Shown here one piece after another: positions 1-12,257 of a DNA stretch of 64,000 nucleotides. The notes beneath the pieces are model-generated. The model did no database searches. It was not told the DNA's origin and saw nothing but the letters and a program-made list of their open reading frames with translations. This DNA comes from Carya illinoinensis (taxonomy: Eukaryota; Streptophyta; Magnoliopsida; Fagales; Juglandaceae): assembly GCF_018687715.1 (NCBI RefSeq), contig NC_056766.1:9289501-9353500 (forward strand), given 5' to 3'. Positions within the stretch are counted from its first letter, which is position 1. Each line of letters begins with the position of its first letter. The translations under genes and the position numbers were made by a program.

Positions 1-44
1 CCAATTTTTTATAAGCCAAATACCTAATTTTCACGACCTTGCAG

Positions 45-828
45 GGCTCTCCTACGTTGCAGCAGTAATGTCTTTCTCGTACGCTTTCATATATAGGCAT
101 CGGTCTCTCGATAGCATGAATAGCAGGTCTAGCAAAAATGGAAATTTATAACTGATAAATACATTTGGGAAGTACCTACCATTGGGGGTTGCGGTTGGGG
201 GAGGGGAATTTCATTGGCATGACAAATTTTTATGGCCTTCCATTGAAAGTAGTGGTTAGTGAAGTATGATTTTTTCGGTTTCAAGTGTTTTCATCTTTTG
301 ATATTTGCAGATGGGAAAGAAGATGGGAAGACAATCATCATAGGTGTAAGTGCAGGAGTAGATGTGACAATTTCACGGAAAGTGTGGAACTGTTTACAGG
401 CCATTGGAAACATTCCCTTTGCCTATTCGTACTCGAACATCCTCATTGATATACAGGCAAACTTTGTCACAATCTCTAAGTACATATGTATAATCTTCTT
501 CCACTCGTTTCAAGAGTACTAATAATTAATTGGATAATCTATCACAAAATATTTTCTTCCAAAATAATGTTGACTGAAGTTTCAAAAAATTGCAGGATAA
601 AATGAAGCCCACCAGAGAACCTGGTGATGAAGTTCTAGAGTAGTTGCCACCATTGGAGTGTCAGTTACCACTAGCTTTTACTTCCCGTGTGGAGTTCTGA
701 GCTATGCAGCGTTTGGAAACCAAGCGCCTGGAAATTTTTTAACAGGATTTGGTTTTTATGAACCTTACTGGCTTATTGACATTGCTAACATTTGCAATAT
801 TATTATCCATCTAGTGGGAGCTTACCAG
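45..828 (+). pseudogene. Amino acid permease (AAP/AAAP family) pseudogene, middle exons only
   Basis: Three exon-like blocks match the plant amino acid permease family, plasma-membrane proton/amino acid symporters. Block 1 (45 to about 125) reads LSYVAAVMSFSYA and then, after a frame change, IGIGLSIA. Block 2 (311-456) includes KVWNCLQAIGNIPFAYSYSNILIDIQ. Block 3 (596-828) includes FYFPCGVLSYAAFGNQAPGN, then LTGFGFYEPYWLIDIANIC and HLVGAYQ. Splice signals are visible: AG acceptors before 45, 311 and 596, a GT donor at 829, and a GC donor at 457, which would make a GC-AG intron. The copy is broken by a frame change and a TGA in block 1 and by a stop (TAG at 641) with a frame change in block 3 between about 628 and 646. 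The N-terminus lies outside the window. The downstream exons are absent because a solo LTR starts at 882. The family call is secure; function is very unlikely. Confidence 0.85.
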
Positions 829-881
829 GTAATATTTGTTTTTTTTTTTTTATAGCCTAGAGCAAGACGACAAATGTTAGT

Positions 882-3800
882 TGTAACACCCAGGCCGGTT
901 AGATTTTTTTTTTTTTTTTTTTTCCTCTTTCTTTCTACTGTTTTCACGCAGCCTCAACACTGAGTAACCTCCCTTACCTCTAGACGTCGTTCGAGGTAAG
1001 ATTCATCTTTCCTCGTGCATTTTATCTTTTTGATGGTTTTCACTTTTCGTTTCTGTACATTCCGAAAATCACTCCACCCAAATCTCCACCATCTCCCGTC
1101 TCGACAATTTGAATATCTTTTATTTTATTTTATTTTCTCTTCATTATTTCATTTCCCGTCCATCACTTAGATCACTTTTTCTATCCATATCTCTCATGGT
1201 CTCAGTCTTCTCTCTCAGAGTCTCTCCCGTTCAGTGCAAACCACTAGTCAGTCACTATGATCTATAAGAACCTGCTTTACCACTGTAAACCAAACTATGC
1301 TCACAACCACCCTCCCTACCCCTTCACATCACAACCATGCACCATGGTGGGAAACAAGTACCCCACTGCCCAGCCCCTCAAGAAACTGCTGCCACCTTGT
1401 CCCCTGCCATAAACGGCAACGCCGCCCCCATCTCGCGGCACTACTCCGAATGGAAAACAACGTGCCGAGATCACCCCGCACGACAGAAACCGTGAGCTAG
1501 CCACTCGAACAACCTCTCCACTACCTTTGCCCCACCATGCGTCACCTTGAGCCCTATCCTTCACACAAGCCACCCTGCTCATCCTCACAACAACACCTCA
1601 CGCAAGCCCCTATTTTAAGCAAGAAGAAATAAAGCAACTACGTTTTTTTATGAGCCACTGCAAACTGCCGTTACCAAGAGCTAACCCAATCGGAAATCCC
1701 ACAGAAAACGTCGCCAATAGCCACCTGCCACCCTTCTTTCGAGTTCCGACACGATCGCATACCTCTCCCACTAGTCTATTTTTTCGTTTTCATTTTTGGG
1801 TAAGCTCTGCCACTCAAAGCTTGGTGTTCCTTCGTGTGTGTTCGTGATGCCGCCGCCCAAGTTGTTTTTCTTTTATATTACTCTGTTAACCTAGTATGCA
1901 AGAGATTGTTTTACTATGTTTATACCCTTTTATTGTGAAAGGGATGACCGAATGTGTTTTGAATGGTATTTTAGCATGGTTTTCTATTTTCTAGATTTCA
2001 CTTGTTTTAAGTTGGATTTTGTTTAGTCTTTTTAAATTAGGCATAATTTTACTTCGATAAATGTATTAGTCATAAACTTGATTCCATACAAACTATTTAA
2101 AGGCTTTAATTACATGAACTAGTATTAAATTTTTACAACTAGATTTGGTAGTAATTTGTAAGCATTTAATCTTTTGTTTTAAACACTTTAAGCCTATTAT
2201 ATAGAAATAAATATTTGATATTTTTAAGTTAGATATTGATTAATAGTTTACATTGATTTTTAATATAAGTATCATTAAGGATATTTTATGAGCTACTATT
2301 GTTTAAGAGAATTACGATTTCCTACTACATTATACGTTAGTAGTATTAAATTTTGATTTCAATAAATAGTTTATAAAGATATGAGTTTTAAATATGATTA
2401 AGTTAATTTTTCGAAATGAATTTAAGTTGTTTTGCCAGATTTGATAAATTTAGAAAGTGGTTGTATTTTAGAGTTAAAAGAATTTTAGGTTTTTTTGAGA
2501 AATTAAAATAGGTTAATGATGGCATTTCGGGTTTAGGTATTGAAATACATTTCGACCTGAAATTTAAGTAAGTTAAGTTTGACTATTTTATAGGTGATGA
2601 TCGGATTTCTGTTGGCACTGTTATGAGGAAGATTTAGAAAGTTAAGAAGATCAGATAAGCAGAGTTCCTATGCTATATTTGCATAAAAAAAACATGAACT
2701 GAGATTGGTTTGTAAAAATGTGCATGTTATGTTTTGAAAAGAAAACGTGAAAACAACCTCAGTTATATGTTTTGCATTCACCCATGAAATCTATATGAAA
2801 GAGAAAATACTTTTTGACATGAAAAGTGTAGACATGAGCAATATTTAACATGTTCTGAAATGTTAAAAAGAGTGAATATGATATGTGAGATTTTTGTTCA
2901 TGTGATATGAAATGTTTTGGATCTGTTATTGATCATTTGAAAATGATATGAATGTGTTCTGCACATGATTTGATATGATATGAATATGAAAAACCTTTGG
3001 CATATTTATCTATTATTATTCTGATTCTGAATATGGTTCTAATATGATGATACTGGTTCACGTGATATGGTTGGTACCAACATGATATGATATGATATGA
3101 GTGCACCCACTTTAGAAACAGAGTGGTCTTTTATGCAATGTTTTGAATACCGTACCGGTCAAGGCACTGGAACGAAATATTTCGGTACCGGTACCGTTTC
3201 GTGTACCGTTTCGGGATAGTCGATATATAAATAAATTATATATATAAATATATATATATTAATTATATTTCAAAATAATAATTTATATATAAATAAATTA
3301 TACATAAATACATATATCTATATAAATTATAAATAGTTTAGTCTAAATTGGGGGTAAAAAAATAAATTTGTAATTTGAAAAAATGAAAAAAAAATAACGA
3401 AACCGAAATACCGGCCGGTACGGGCCGGTACACCGGCCGGTACAGGCCGAAATATCGGCCGATACGGCCGGTACTGGCCGGTATTTGAACCGGTACGAAA
3501 TTATAAAATTTCTGTACCGGTCCGGTGGCCGGTACGGAATATACCGGCCGTACCGGCCGGTACGGTACGATTTTAAAAACAGTGCTTTTATGTGTTTTTT
3601 TTCCTGTGTGCATACTCGGGGCTCCGAGATTGAAAAAGTAAAAGTTTCACAATATGATACTGTCTAGTTTGGCCACCAGGGATAGTACAACTCTACCACG
3701 AGAGTTAAGCATGGTATATGATACGATACATTATGATATGATAAGATGAGAACGTTCAGTTATGTTATGCCAAAGTGTTTTTAAATAATAACAGTATGTT

Positions 3801-4289
3801 TTCTAAATATGAAAAGATTGAAACGTTGCTCTATTTTGCTGATAATATTTTTTTGAGATCTGCATTGGAAAATGAAATGTTTTCTGCTTCCTGCATATGA
3901 AACTTTATGAAATGACTCATGTTGCACACACTAGTATATGTGCTTTGCTTACTGAGTTGTTGATAACTCACCCTTTATCTCCACAATATTTTTCAAATGA
4001 TTTTGGATATTTTAGCTGAGAATCAGATTATGAAGCATTGGGTGAGTTGATTTAAGAATGATGGTTTAAGCTTGGAGAGTTTCTATATATGTTTTGACGA
4101 AGTTTATTGAGAAATTTTATTGTGTTCTAATGATTTAGCATTTTGGAAAATTTATTATATTGAGGAAATTAGTTTGAATCAAAATTTCTTTATGGTATTG
4201 GGAATTTGAAGTCTACAATAATATTGTTGGAATGTGAGTTTACTTATCAGGAAGTAACTCTCCGACCCCTGTGGGACCGGGGCGTTAAT
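882..4289 (+). mobile_element. Solo LTR-like element, TGTAACACC family, copy A
   Basis: The element begins TGTAACACCC and ends in a decayed form of GGGGCGTTACA (GGGGCGTTAATA). It shares blocks with two other copies here: a tract around 'ttactgagttgttgataact' at 3950-3970 matches 10,310-10,330 and, inverted, the region near 12,650. The copy at 12,258-15,114 has a clean target duplication, which shows the family is an LTR. No gag or pol is present, so this is a solo LTR or a non-autonomous element. Its end motifs resemble those of the chromovirus LTRs further right, so it is probably an LTR of a related Ty3/gypsy lineage (inference). I could not define a convincing target duplication, and the right edge is uncertain by about 10 bp. 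A hAT-type MITE is nested at 3136-3584. Confidence 0.7.
3136..3584. mobile_element. hAT-type MITE nested in solo LTR copy A
   Basis: The 449-bp insertion is flanked by a perfect 8-bp direct repeat CTTTTATG (3128-3135 and 3585-3592). Its ends are imperfect inverted repeats: CAATGTTTTGAATACCGTACCGG on the left against CACTGTTTTTAAAATCGTACCG read inward from the right. An 8-bp target duplication with a CA(A/C)TG start is typical of hAT elements. Interior ends are packed with palindromic CCGGCCGGTAC-like motifs around an AT-rich core at about 3220-3400. The LTR sequence at 9990-10,010 shows the empty site. No transposase is encoded. Confidence 0.8.
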
Positions 4290-6341
4290 ACTTTAGGTTT
4301 ACAAAGAGGTTTTTCAAAAGTAAACGAATCTCTATGCGGACCTAGCATTTCTCTTTGTAAAATAGTTTTAAAGGAACTAATAACTTAGAAGGGATGACGA
4401 GAGCTGATGCATGAGGCGATGTTACCAAATTTTAATATGGTGACTGCTCGTTACGCTATAGAGTGTTCCAATTGGCCTTAAAACTCGTGGGTTTTGTACC
4501 ACTTATTTTGTCTATCGGAAATAAACATATATACCGATACAGAGAGTAAGGAAGTATATAATTAGAAGGCAAGTGTTATGGTCACAAAAAGATTCTATAA
4601 AAATAAATCTACAAAATGATATAGTTTTATATGATACAATAGATCTATTTTATATTAAAAGTAAATTTACAAAATAACATATCACGATTTAATGCAACCA
4701 AAATAGATGTGCATGGTATCTCAACAAAAAAAATATCTCCGGATCAATAATAAATTAAGAAAGTTAAGACCAAAACCCATGACTGATTTAGCTCAAATGC
4801 GAGTGCGTGTACGTGCTAATTAAATATAAACACTGAGCTAAAATAATAGAAAATTAGCAAACATACAGTAATTTCCCCTCTTAGACTGCTAGCTGATGCC
4901 ACGTTCACGGAGTGAAGGACTGGACACCGAGAGCGTGAGAGATCATAATGTAGGGTTAAATATAGAGTGCTTTAAGCTGAGATTGGGAAACTTGGACAAT
5001 ACAAAAATGAAGAAGAAAAACAAAAATTACAATAGATGCCAATGTGACATAATTTCGAGATGAAATTATCAAAACAGTTTGGAATATACCCTAAACAATT
5101 TGAAATTTAAAACAAAACAGAATAAAGGGTTAAAGTATTGTACATATGTCGATAATAAATATAAAAAGTAGCCATTTTAGCTTTAAGAGCCACGCGATCC
5201 ACATGACAAAAATGTGATCTATAAGGTTGATTATACCTAGCTAGTCATTTGAAATTTTGATATTTTTTATTCACGTACACTTACTATATATATGCCATAT
5301 TTTAAATGATTTTATATGTCTAGTTATTTTGTTTGAGGAAAAAAAAATCATTATAAGATTAAAGAGAGGTGATAATAATTAAGTAGATCACAACTACTCT
5401 ACATGAACTTTTTATCATGTATCCATTGAAACTATTATTTCTTAAATTCAAAACTATTTAAATTAAATAAAATTAAATGTAAATTTACACATTTTTATTA
5501 CATAGTTGTATGCCTGTTTAGTATGATCAGTGCTATCTCCTTGTTATTTTCTTGAATGATAATGACCAAGTGAAAGATACCCGAGATAGCAAAACCGGAA
5601 GCTTGAAAGACCTTAATTTATGCAAAGCTATATGTAGGACTTGGATGCTGACTTTGTAGACACTCTAAGCACCAATCTACTACAAAATTATCGAATCTTT
5701 CCTTTTTCTTAAGAAAAAAGAAGAAGAGAATATTTATATATAGCAAAGCTATATATCTCTTTGCTTGAGAATTGAGTATCATATCATTTTTAGTACTATG
5801 AGATTCCATAAACCACCTACACTCATACCGGATGCTGACTTTGTAGACACTCTAAGCACCAATCTACTACAAAATTATCGAATCTTTCCTTTTTCTTAAG
5901 AAAAAAGAAGAAGAGAATATTTATATATAGCAAAGCTATATATCTCTTTGCTTGAGAATTGAGTATCAGATCTTTTTTAGTACTATGAGATTCCATATAC
6001 CACCTACACTCATACTCTAAAAATCATTCTATGATAGGTGGCACAACTCAAGTACTTTTGATTATGATAGACTCTATACAATTTGATTTTATCATTGGTG
6101 GCACAGTTCAACTTCCTCTTGGAAAGCTCCGAGGGAGGTTGAATCCATGTATGAGCCATACTTCAAAAGAACTAAGCAATTGTACAATTGAATGCCTAAA
6201 TCATTATAAAGAGCAATAAATTCTTCCTTCTAAACAATGCGAGATTTCATACTGGCTTGCACTTTTTTATAAGAATGTGGATGCTGAATTTGTAGACAAT
6301 CTAGGTACCACTATCTAGTCCATGCACTCTTGGACTGGACA
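4290..6341. repeat. Intergenic sequence with duplicated flank block (leftmost copy)
   Basis: No gene is recognisable at 4290-4560. From about 4680 to 6341 the sequence is repeated elsewhere in the window. Segments such as 'cacgttcacggagtgaagga' (near 4900 and 38,350) and 'ggatgctgactttgtagaca' (5643, near 39,159 and near 42,027) mark the copies. Related but more diverged copies are at 18,390-19,600 and 28,430-29,350. In the right-hand copies this block lies upstream (genomic right) of minus-strand DUF4220/DUF594 genes, so this copy probably marks the former upstream side of a lost array unit (inference). LTR copy B interrupts it at 6342, at a site whose uninterrupted form can be read at about 39,795. 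Confidence 0.65.
5643..6016. repeat. Two-copy tandem duplication, period 187 bp
   Basis: The segment starting 'ggatgctgactttgtagaca' at 5643 is repeated from 5830 with only a few differences (for example 'atcatatcat' against 'atcagatctt'). The other copies of the flank block (39,130-39,330 and 42,010-42,200) carry a single copy, so the duplication is local and recent relative to the block. Confidence 0.85.
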
Positions 6342-9300
6342 TGTAACACCCGAGCCCAACCAAACCCGCTTTACAAAATTTGTTGGGTCTATAGGTGTGA
6401 AAAGACCATTTGAGATTATGAGTCAAAAAAAAAAATTGTAAGAGAGTACGGGCCTAAGATTTTATTTTGGCAGATATCAAATATTCTTATTGGACTTGCC
6501 ATTTTAGTTATTAAATATTTTGGTTTGGATGGAATCTTGATATGGGCTGAAGAATTTATGGAACAAGTATATTTCTTTTAAGGATTAGTCGAGACCCAAA
6601 ATTCGGAGAAAAAACCCAAATTTTCGTAATCATCTTTTAGTCCTCTGTATTATCCAAACATGGTCCCAAATATTTGAAATGACCTACACGATCACCCCCA
6701 AAAACCCAACATGTGAAAAACAATGTTCAATTACGCAAGACTCCACTCCCTTTGTCCCATGCACGTACGTCTCTCGTCCCTTCATCCTCTCTAGGGTTTC
6801 CTTTTTCTACATATTTACATAGATCCTTCATGCATGTAGGTTCATCTTCCTTTCTTCTCCAAGCTAGGGTTGCCGCAGTCTTGAGTTTTTGTAAAACCCC
6901 CTTCTGCAAGACCTCAACCTCAATAGCAAATCGCAGCATACCCAACTGCCATGAAACCAACCTCCACGCCATGAGCCCTCCTCCCATTGAAAACCACTGT
7001 GTGATAGCCCCATTACCCAGCCCACGCGAAACCAGTAGCCACCTGCATAGAGAATCGAAGCTACCTCTATTTGGCTCCCCAAAAATAGAGCTTTCGCCAA
7101 GAGAAAACAAAGCAACTCCCTCCCTCCTTTTGACCACCATCACACCAGAACCAACCATGGATAGTGGCGCCCGAAGTCCCCCACTAGCCTAGATCCACCA
7201 CATGTCCTCCTTGTAGGTCCCCCATGCAAAACAACCTCTCCCTCCATGCCTTTATTCTAAGGAGGAGACCCCAGTGCCCTTTTCTTCTCACAAGACTCCA
7301 TTAAGCAGAGGAAACCATCGTGATTGGCATTTCTATCCAACTACCCAGGATTCGTACATGCACCATCCCTATCGTGAAATACATTCATGCAATAACAATA
7401 TGCATGCACATGTTGACAAATGCACAAAACCCGAAAATCATTTTCCCCAAAAATGAATATTTTCAAATACACGCCAAAATCCCAATTTGGCCTAAAAACA
7501 TATACAGTCCCTTAAAATATCTGCCATTTTCCTAGAAAATGGCCCAACATCAAATCTCGCCATTTTTCCAGAAAATGGCTCAAATATCCAATTAACACCT
7601 TAGGCGGGACTCTACCACTATTTTTGCTTACCACCATCCCTATCGCGTGCACCGTAAGCGGGAATCACGGGTGGGGCTCTACCACTGTCCCTACTTACCA
7701 CCATCCATACAGTTCTTTTTTATCTATCTTTCAATCTATCAGAGCACTGTAGGTGGGACTCTACCATCATCCCTATTGCGTGCACAATAGGAGGGAATCG
7801 CATGCGGGACTCTACCACCATCCCTACCGCGTGCACCGTAGGCGAGAATCGCAGGCGGGACTCTACCACCGTCCCTGCTTACCACCATCCATACAACAAC
7901 TATCTCTTAAACTGTTTAATCCATTCATTTCAAACACATGCAAAATCATATCTCGCATGAAAATCTAGTTTTCAAATATACACATGAACATGTGTGCATT
8001 ATGCATTGTATGACACGAGACAAATATCCAACAACCAACAAATCGTAACACCAACCAATCACACAAACAACTCCGTTCTCCATTCCAACCGACCCCCGAC
8101 TCCTCGGACTCAGTTCGGCACAATTAACCAAATTCACAAAATAATTGTTAATGCAAAATATATTTAAATCTCAAAAGTTATTCAGAAAATACTTACAGTG
8201 CTCTAATATAATTTTTGAATGATCAATAAACTGCAAAAGGTAATGGCACAGCAACGTCACAATGCAAAATGCACTATGGCCGCGGGTCTCAAAATACTCA
8301 AATTTGAAAGGAAACAAATGAAGACTAGGGAAGGCTAGGGTAGGGCTTAGGGGTCTTGGTGAAACTAATGGTGGTGGTGGTTGATCGTGGGTGGCGGCGT
8401 GGGCGGCGGTTGAAAGCCAAAAAGGTCAAATAGGAAAGTGAAAATGAAGGGGGAAGGTCGCCGGTTGGTGGGAAAGAAGATGGGCTAGGCAGTGAGGCTC
8501 ACGGACGGCGCACGGTGGTGCTGGGTGGAGGAAAAGAAACAGATGGAAGGAGAGGAAAGGATGGCTCGCGCGGGAAGGGAAGAATCAAGAGAAAAAAGAA
8601 GAAAAAGAAAGAACGAAAAAGAAAAAGGGAAAGAAAAAGAGGAGAAAAAGAAAAAAAAGGTAAAAAGAAAAAGGAATGAAAAGAAATGAGGTCCAGCTTT
8701 TTCCAACTCAGGGTCTCAAACTGATCCAACGAAAATAAAATTTAAAACAGCAAGTTAAATAAAATAAAATAATTTAAACACAGTGACTTAATAAAATAAA
8801 ATAATAAAATCTAACAATAAACTAATTTAAAATAAAGAGAATTTTAAATGCAAAAAAAATAATTAATATTAAGAAAGTACATCAAAATAAATTTCACAAC
8901 TTAAAAAAAATCATAAAATAAATCCAATGAAAATCCAATAAATTTAAAATAAGAGAACCAATTTTTTTTAAATCAATTGAATTACTCATTCAATAAAAAT
9001 ATACTAAAATACGAGGTATCACATCGACCCAACTCTAGCCATCATCGGACAGCCCAACTCCTTTGCGCCTCGCTCTCGCTGTTGTTGTCTTGGTCTTTGT
9101 CTTTGGGTAGGTTGCCACCACCCTCTAGTTGTGGGTTAATTTGGGTTGCTTTGGGTATGATTTCAAGTTATACGTGTAAGTGGTAGTAAATTATTGCAAC
9201 TCATGGCAAATATGATGTTTGGGATAGGCCTAAGTTTTATGATGGTTTTGATCTTATATTGGGCTTGAGGTAAGTTGGACTTATTTTTGAGTTAGGTTTG

Positions 9301-10545
9301 TTTTGTGGGAGATTTCGATGATATAAATTTTTTATGATCAGAAACTTGATTTCTTAAGCGGGTTTGGGTTTAACTAATTCTTGAAATTAGTATGATATTT
9401 TGTTTGGAGAGTTTTGTGTAAATCTAAGTATTTAGGAAATAATGATATTTTAGGGTTAAGAAAATTTTTTAGGTTTTTGAGGTATTAGAATGGGAAATTA
9501 AAGTATTTCAGGTGTAAATATGTGATAAATATTCAATTGGAGATTTGCTCAAGCTACATGAATTTTTTTTCTATAGGTGATGATTGATTTTCATTCAGTA
9601 CTATTGAAGATAATTTCTGAAAAGTTAAGAAGTTCAGGTAAGCGTGGTTTGTTTTGCATTACTCATAAAATTTTGTATAAGAATAAAGTACTTTTTTGGC
9701 ATGACTAATGTAGACATGAGCTATTTTGACATTTTATTTCTAAACTATGCAAGAGAGAGCGAATATGAAATTTTGTGCATAATTTATATTTTTGTGATCT
9801 GATTCTATTATGTTCTGAAAATATTTTGTACTATGATATGATATGATGTGATTTCTGAAAACATCTAGCATGATATTTTGTTTTTGTTTCTGATCAGTTC
9901 TGACCTTACCACGGATGTAAGACTGTGACCTCTGTTTGAGTTAGTACCAACTTTTCTGTTTTCGATGCACCAACTTTGGAAGTAAAGTGGTTTTTAGCAT
10001 GGTTTTTTCTGTGTGCACACTCGGTGCTCTGAGAATAATAAGAGGAAGATTTATATTCTATTTCTGCTCGGTTGGCCGCCGGAGTTTGTATAACCCTACC
10101 ACAGGGGTTAAACATGGTATTATGTTCTGATGTGATGTTTCAGTTATGCTGTGCCAAATGAACTTTGAATAAAAATATTTTCTGAAACTTTCGCTCTGAT
10201 ATTTTTGATAATATGTTCTGATTTTACATTCTAAAAGTAAAAGTGTTTTTATTCTGCAATCTAAATTCTGTAAATGCTCATTTTTGCACACTGGTATATG
10301 TTCTCTGCTTACTGAGTTGTTGATAACTCACCCCTTATTTTCATAACTTTTTTTCAAATATTTTGATGGTTTAGCTGGGGAACACGAGTAGGAAGTTTTG
10401 GAAAAGTTCGATGATCATATATGAATTAAGGGTACAAGTATTTTTGGAGGATCGTATTTTGTAGGTTTGTTTACCTTTGGTGGTTATTTTGGTATGTTGA
10501 GTTATGGAAAACTCGAGTCTTTGTGGAGTTGTTATTCAATGTATC
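6342..10545 (+). mobile_element. Solo LTR-like element, TGTAACACC family, copy B (interrupted, 3' truncated)
   Basis: It starts TGTAACACCC at 6342. The first segment (6342 to about 7190) matches the inverted left end of the 12,258-15,114 copy, for example 'ttttggcagatatc' and 'tattggacttgccat'. The second segment (9024-10,545) matches the 3' part of copy A, including the 'cttactgagttgttgataac' block. Between them lies a fragment of a different LTR in the opposite orientation. The 3' end (GGGGCGTTACA) is missing because the sequence passes into CACTA-type repeats near 10,545. No coding capacity is recognised; predicted ORFs in 6713-7192 lie in LTR sequence. Confidence 0.65.
7370..9023 (-). mobile_element. 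Chromovirus LTR fragment nested in LTR copy B
   Basis: This segment matches the 2.36-kb LTRs at 47,490-49,868 and 45,632-60,266. It shares the 'cgccaaaatccc' and 'gccattttccagaaaatggc' blocks (7470-7590), the 60-bp minisatellite with 'gactctaccaccatccctac' (7600-7890), the 'atttaaatctcaaaag' block near 8160, a purine-rich tract (8520-8690) and the terminus GGTATCACA at 9015-9023. The left part expected to begin TGTGAC is missing; the junction lies somewhere between about 7190 and 7390. The sequence after 9023 returns to family B. Confidence 0.7.
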
Positions 10546-11367
10546 GTTAACGTACTATTGTGGCATTTAAATAAATGCCGTTAATTTATATGATACATTG
10601 GCAACGTAATGTGGCATCATTTATGTTAATGCCGTTATTTTAAAAATTGGCATCGTTTAGATAAATGTCGTTAATAAATTCGCCAAAGTACTATTAGTGA
10701 CATTTAAATAAATGTCACCAAATTATATGATGAGTTGGCAGCGTACTAGTGGTGGCGTTTAGATAACCGTAATTAAATTATGTCATTGGCGGCATTTAGA
10801 TAAACGCCATCAAATTATTCAATATGCTGCCACCAACATACTATTAATGGCATTTAAATAAATGTTGCCAATTTATATGATGCGTCGGCAAATTACTAGT
10901 AGCGGCATTTATTGTAACGCTGCTATTTTAAAAAGTGGCAGCGGCCAGATAAACGCCGTTAACAAATTCAATGTGCTGCCACCAACGTACTATTAGTGCC
11001 ACCAATTTATATGATGCGTAAGCAATGTAGTAGCAACGACATTTATGGTAACCCTGCTAGTATATGTCAGGGGATGGCACGATAAAGTGGCGGCGTTTCG
11101 AGAAATGCTGTTAATGTAGGTACTATGGCGGTGTTTCAAGAAATGTCGCTAAATTGTATAAAAATGCCACTAATGAGATTTACAAATACCAGCGTTTGTG
11201 CAAACGCCGGAACATGGAAATAGCAAACGCCGGAACATGGAAATAGCGACCCTCCATTATCGGCGGACAGTTACGCCGGTAAAAAAAGCCGCGAATTAAT
11301 TAGTGGCATTTTCTAGACAGTTGTCGATGCATAACCAACACCGAAAATTCTATCTTTTTTTGTAGTA
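10545..11367. mobile_element. CACTA (En/Spm) terminal remnant with subterminal palindromes
   Basis: The terminus read inward from the right is TACTACAAAAAAAGATAG (11,350-11,367), one base from the canonical CACTACAAAAA end. It is followed by ATT, which fits a 3-bp target duplication: the homologous gene at 30,053-30,064 has GATTACCTCCC uninterrupted. The interior holds many degenerate units that pair a form of GGCATTTAAATAAATGCC or GGCGTTTAGATAAACGCC with 'aatttatatgatg', the usual subterminal repeat layout of CACTA elements. A short exact tandem repeat lies at about 11,200-11,245. The left end and transposase are absent. Confidence 0.7.
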
Positions 11368-12257
11368 ATTACCTCCCATTTCTTCTTGTCCTCCAATTTT
11401 TTCAGCTCTTTGGCTAGCATGCATGCATCAAACAATACAGATTTGCTTCTATCTCCCTTCACATGAGCAGGTTTAACATCTGTATTCACAGCAAGGAGGT
11501 TTTGATCACAAGCATCCTTTTCCATGTTTGGTCCTAATCCCTTATTGCGAAAGAATCTTTTAGCCTCAGCACATGTATCTCTATATCTAATTTGCCCAAT
11601 ACCTGCCACAACAGACATCATAATAGGTTTCATCACTAAAAGATATAGCATGTAATCTGAAACGAGCTTACTGAATTTATGATATTGATAATCATCAGCT
11701 TTTTTATCGTGATCCACTTGACTTCCATGATGGCAGAGTTCATGTTCAACGGGTTGAGCTTTTGTCTGGTGATCTACTTTATTTCCATGATAGCTGAGTT
11801 CTTGTTCATCAGGTTGAGATTTTTTGTCGTGATCGACTTCACTTCGATGATAGCCGAGTTCTTGTTCACCAGGTTGAGCATCTATATCGTGATCAACTTC
11901 ACGTCCATGATAGCAGAGTTCAGTAGTAATGTGCCAAAGCAGAAGGCTCTCATCAAAGGTAACATTTTCAATATAATCTTTTTTTAGTGTTTCAAAAAGT
12001 ACTGCTTCCCCTTCGAGCTTCTTTTTCATGTATTCTTTGAGAATGTAAGCACCTGAAGCTGAACTTATCATCTTGATATTTTTTGGTTTATTTGCCTCTC
12101 CAAATTTCCGCCTCAGTTCTTTAAAGATATCATCTTGTAAAGGGCTTTTTGGATGCATATTTCCCCTCATCTAGAAAATCTTTAGCACCCAAACAATCAA
12201 GGACGTCCACTTTGGGACAATATTATTTGCGTATATTATGCAACAAATGAGTAGTCG

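Noticed and set aside
882..4289. Target duplication for solo LTR copy A
   Set aside because: TTAGT at the left has only an imperfect, displaced counterpart (TTAGG) on the right; not enough to claim.
6713..7192. 159-residue plus-strand ORF and 143-residue minus-strand ORF
   Set aside because: They overlap each other inside LTR copy B and match no protein family; treated as chance open frames.
11679..11987. Plus-strand hydrophobic ORF over DUF594 copy 1
   Set aside because: It is the opposite-strand shadow of the 20-residue repeat region of the DUF594 gene.
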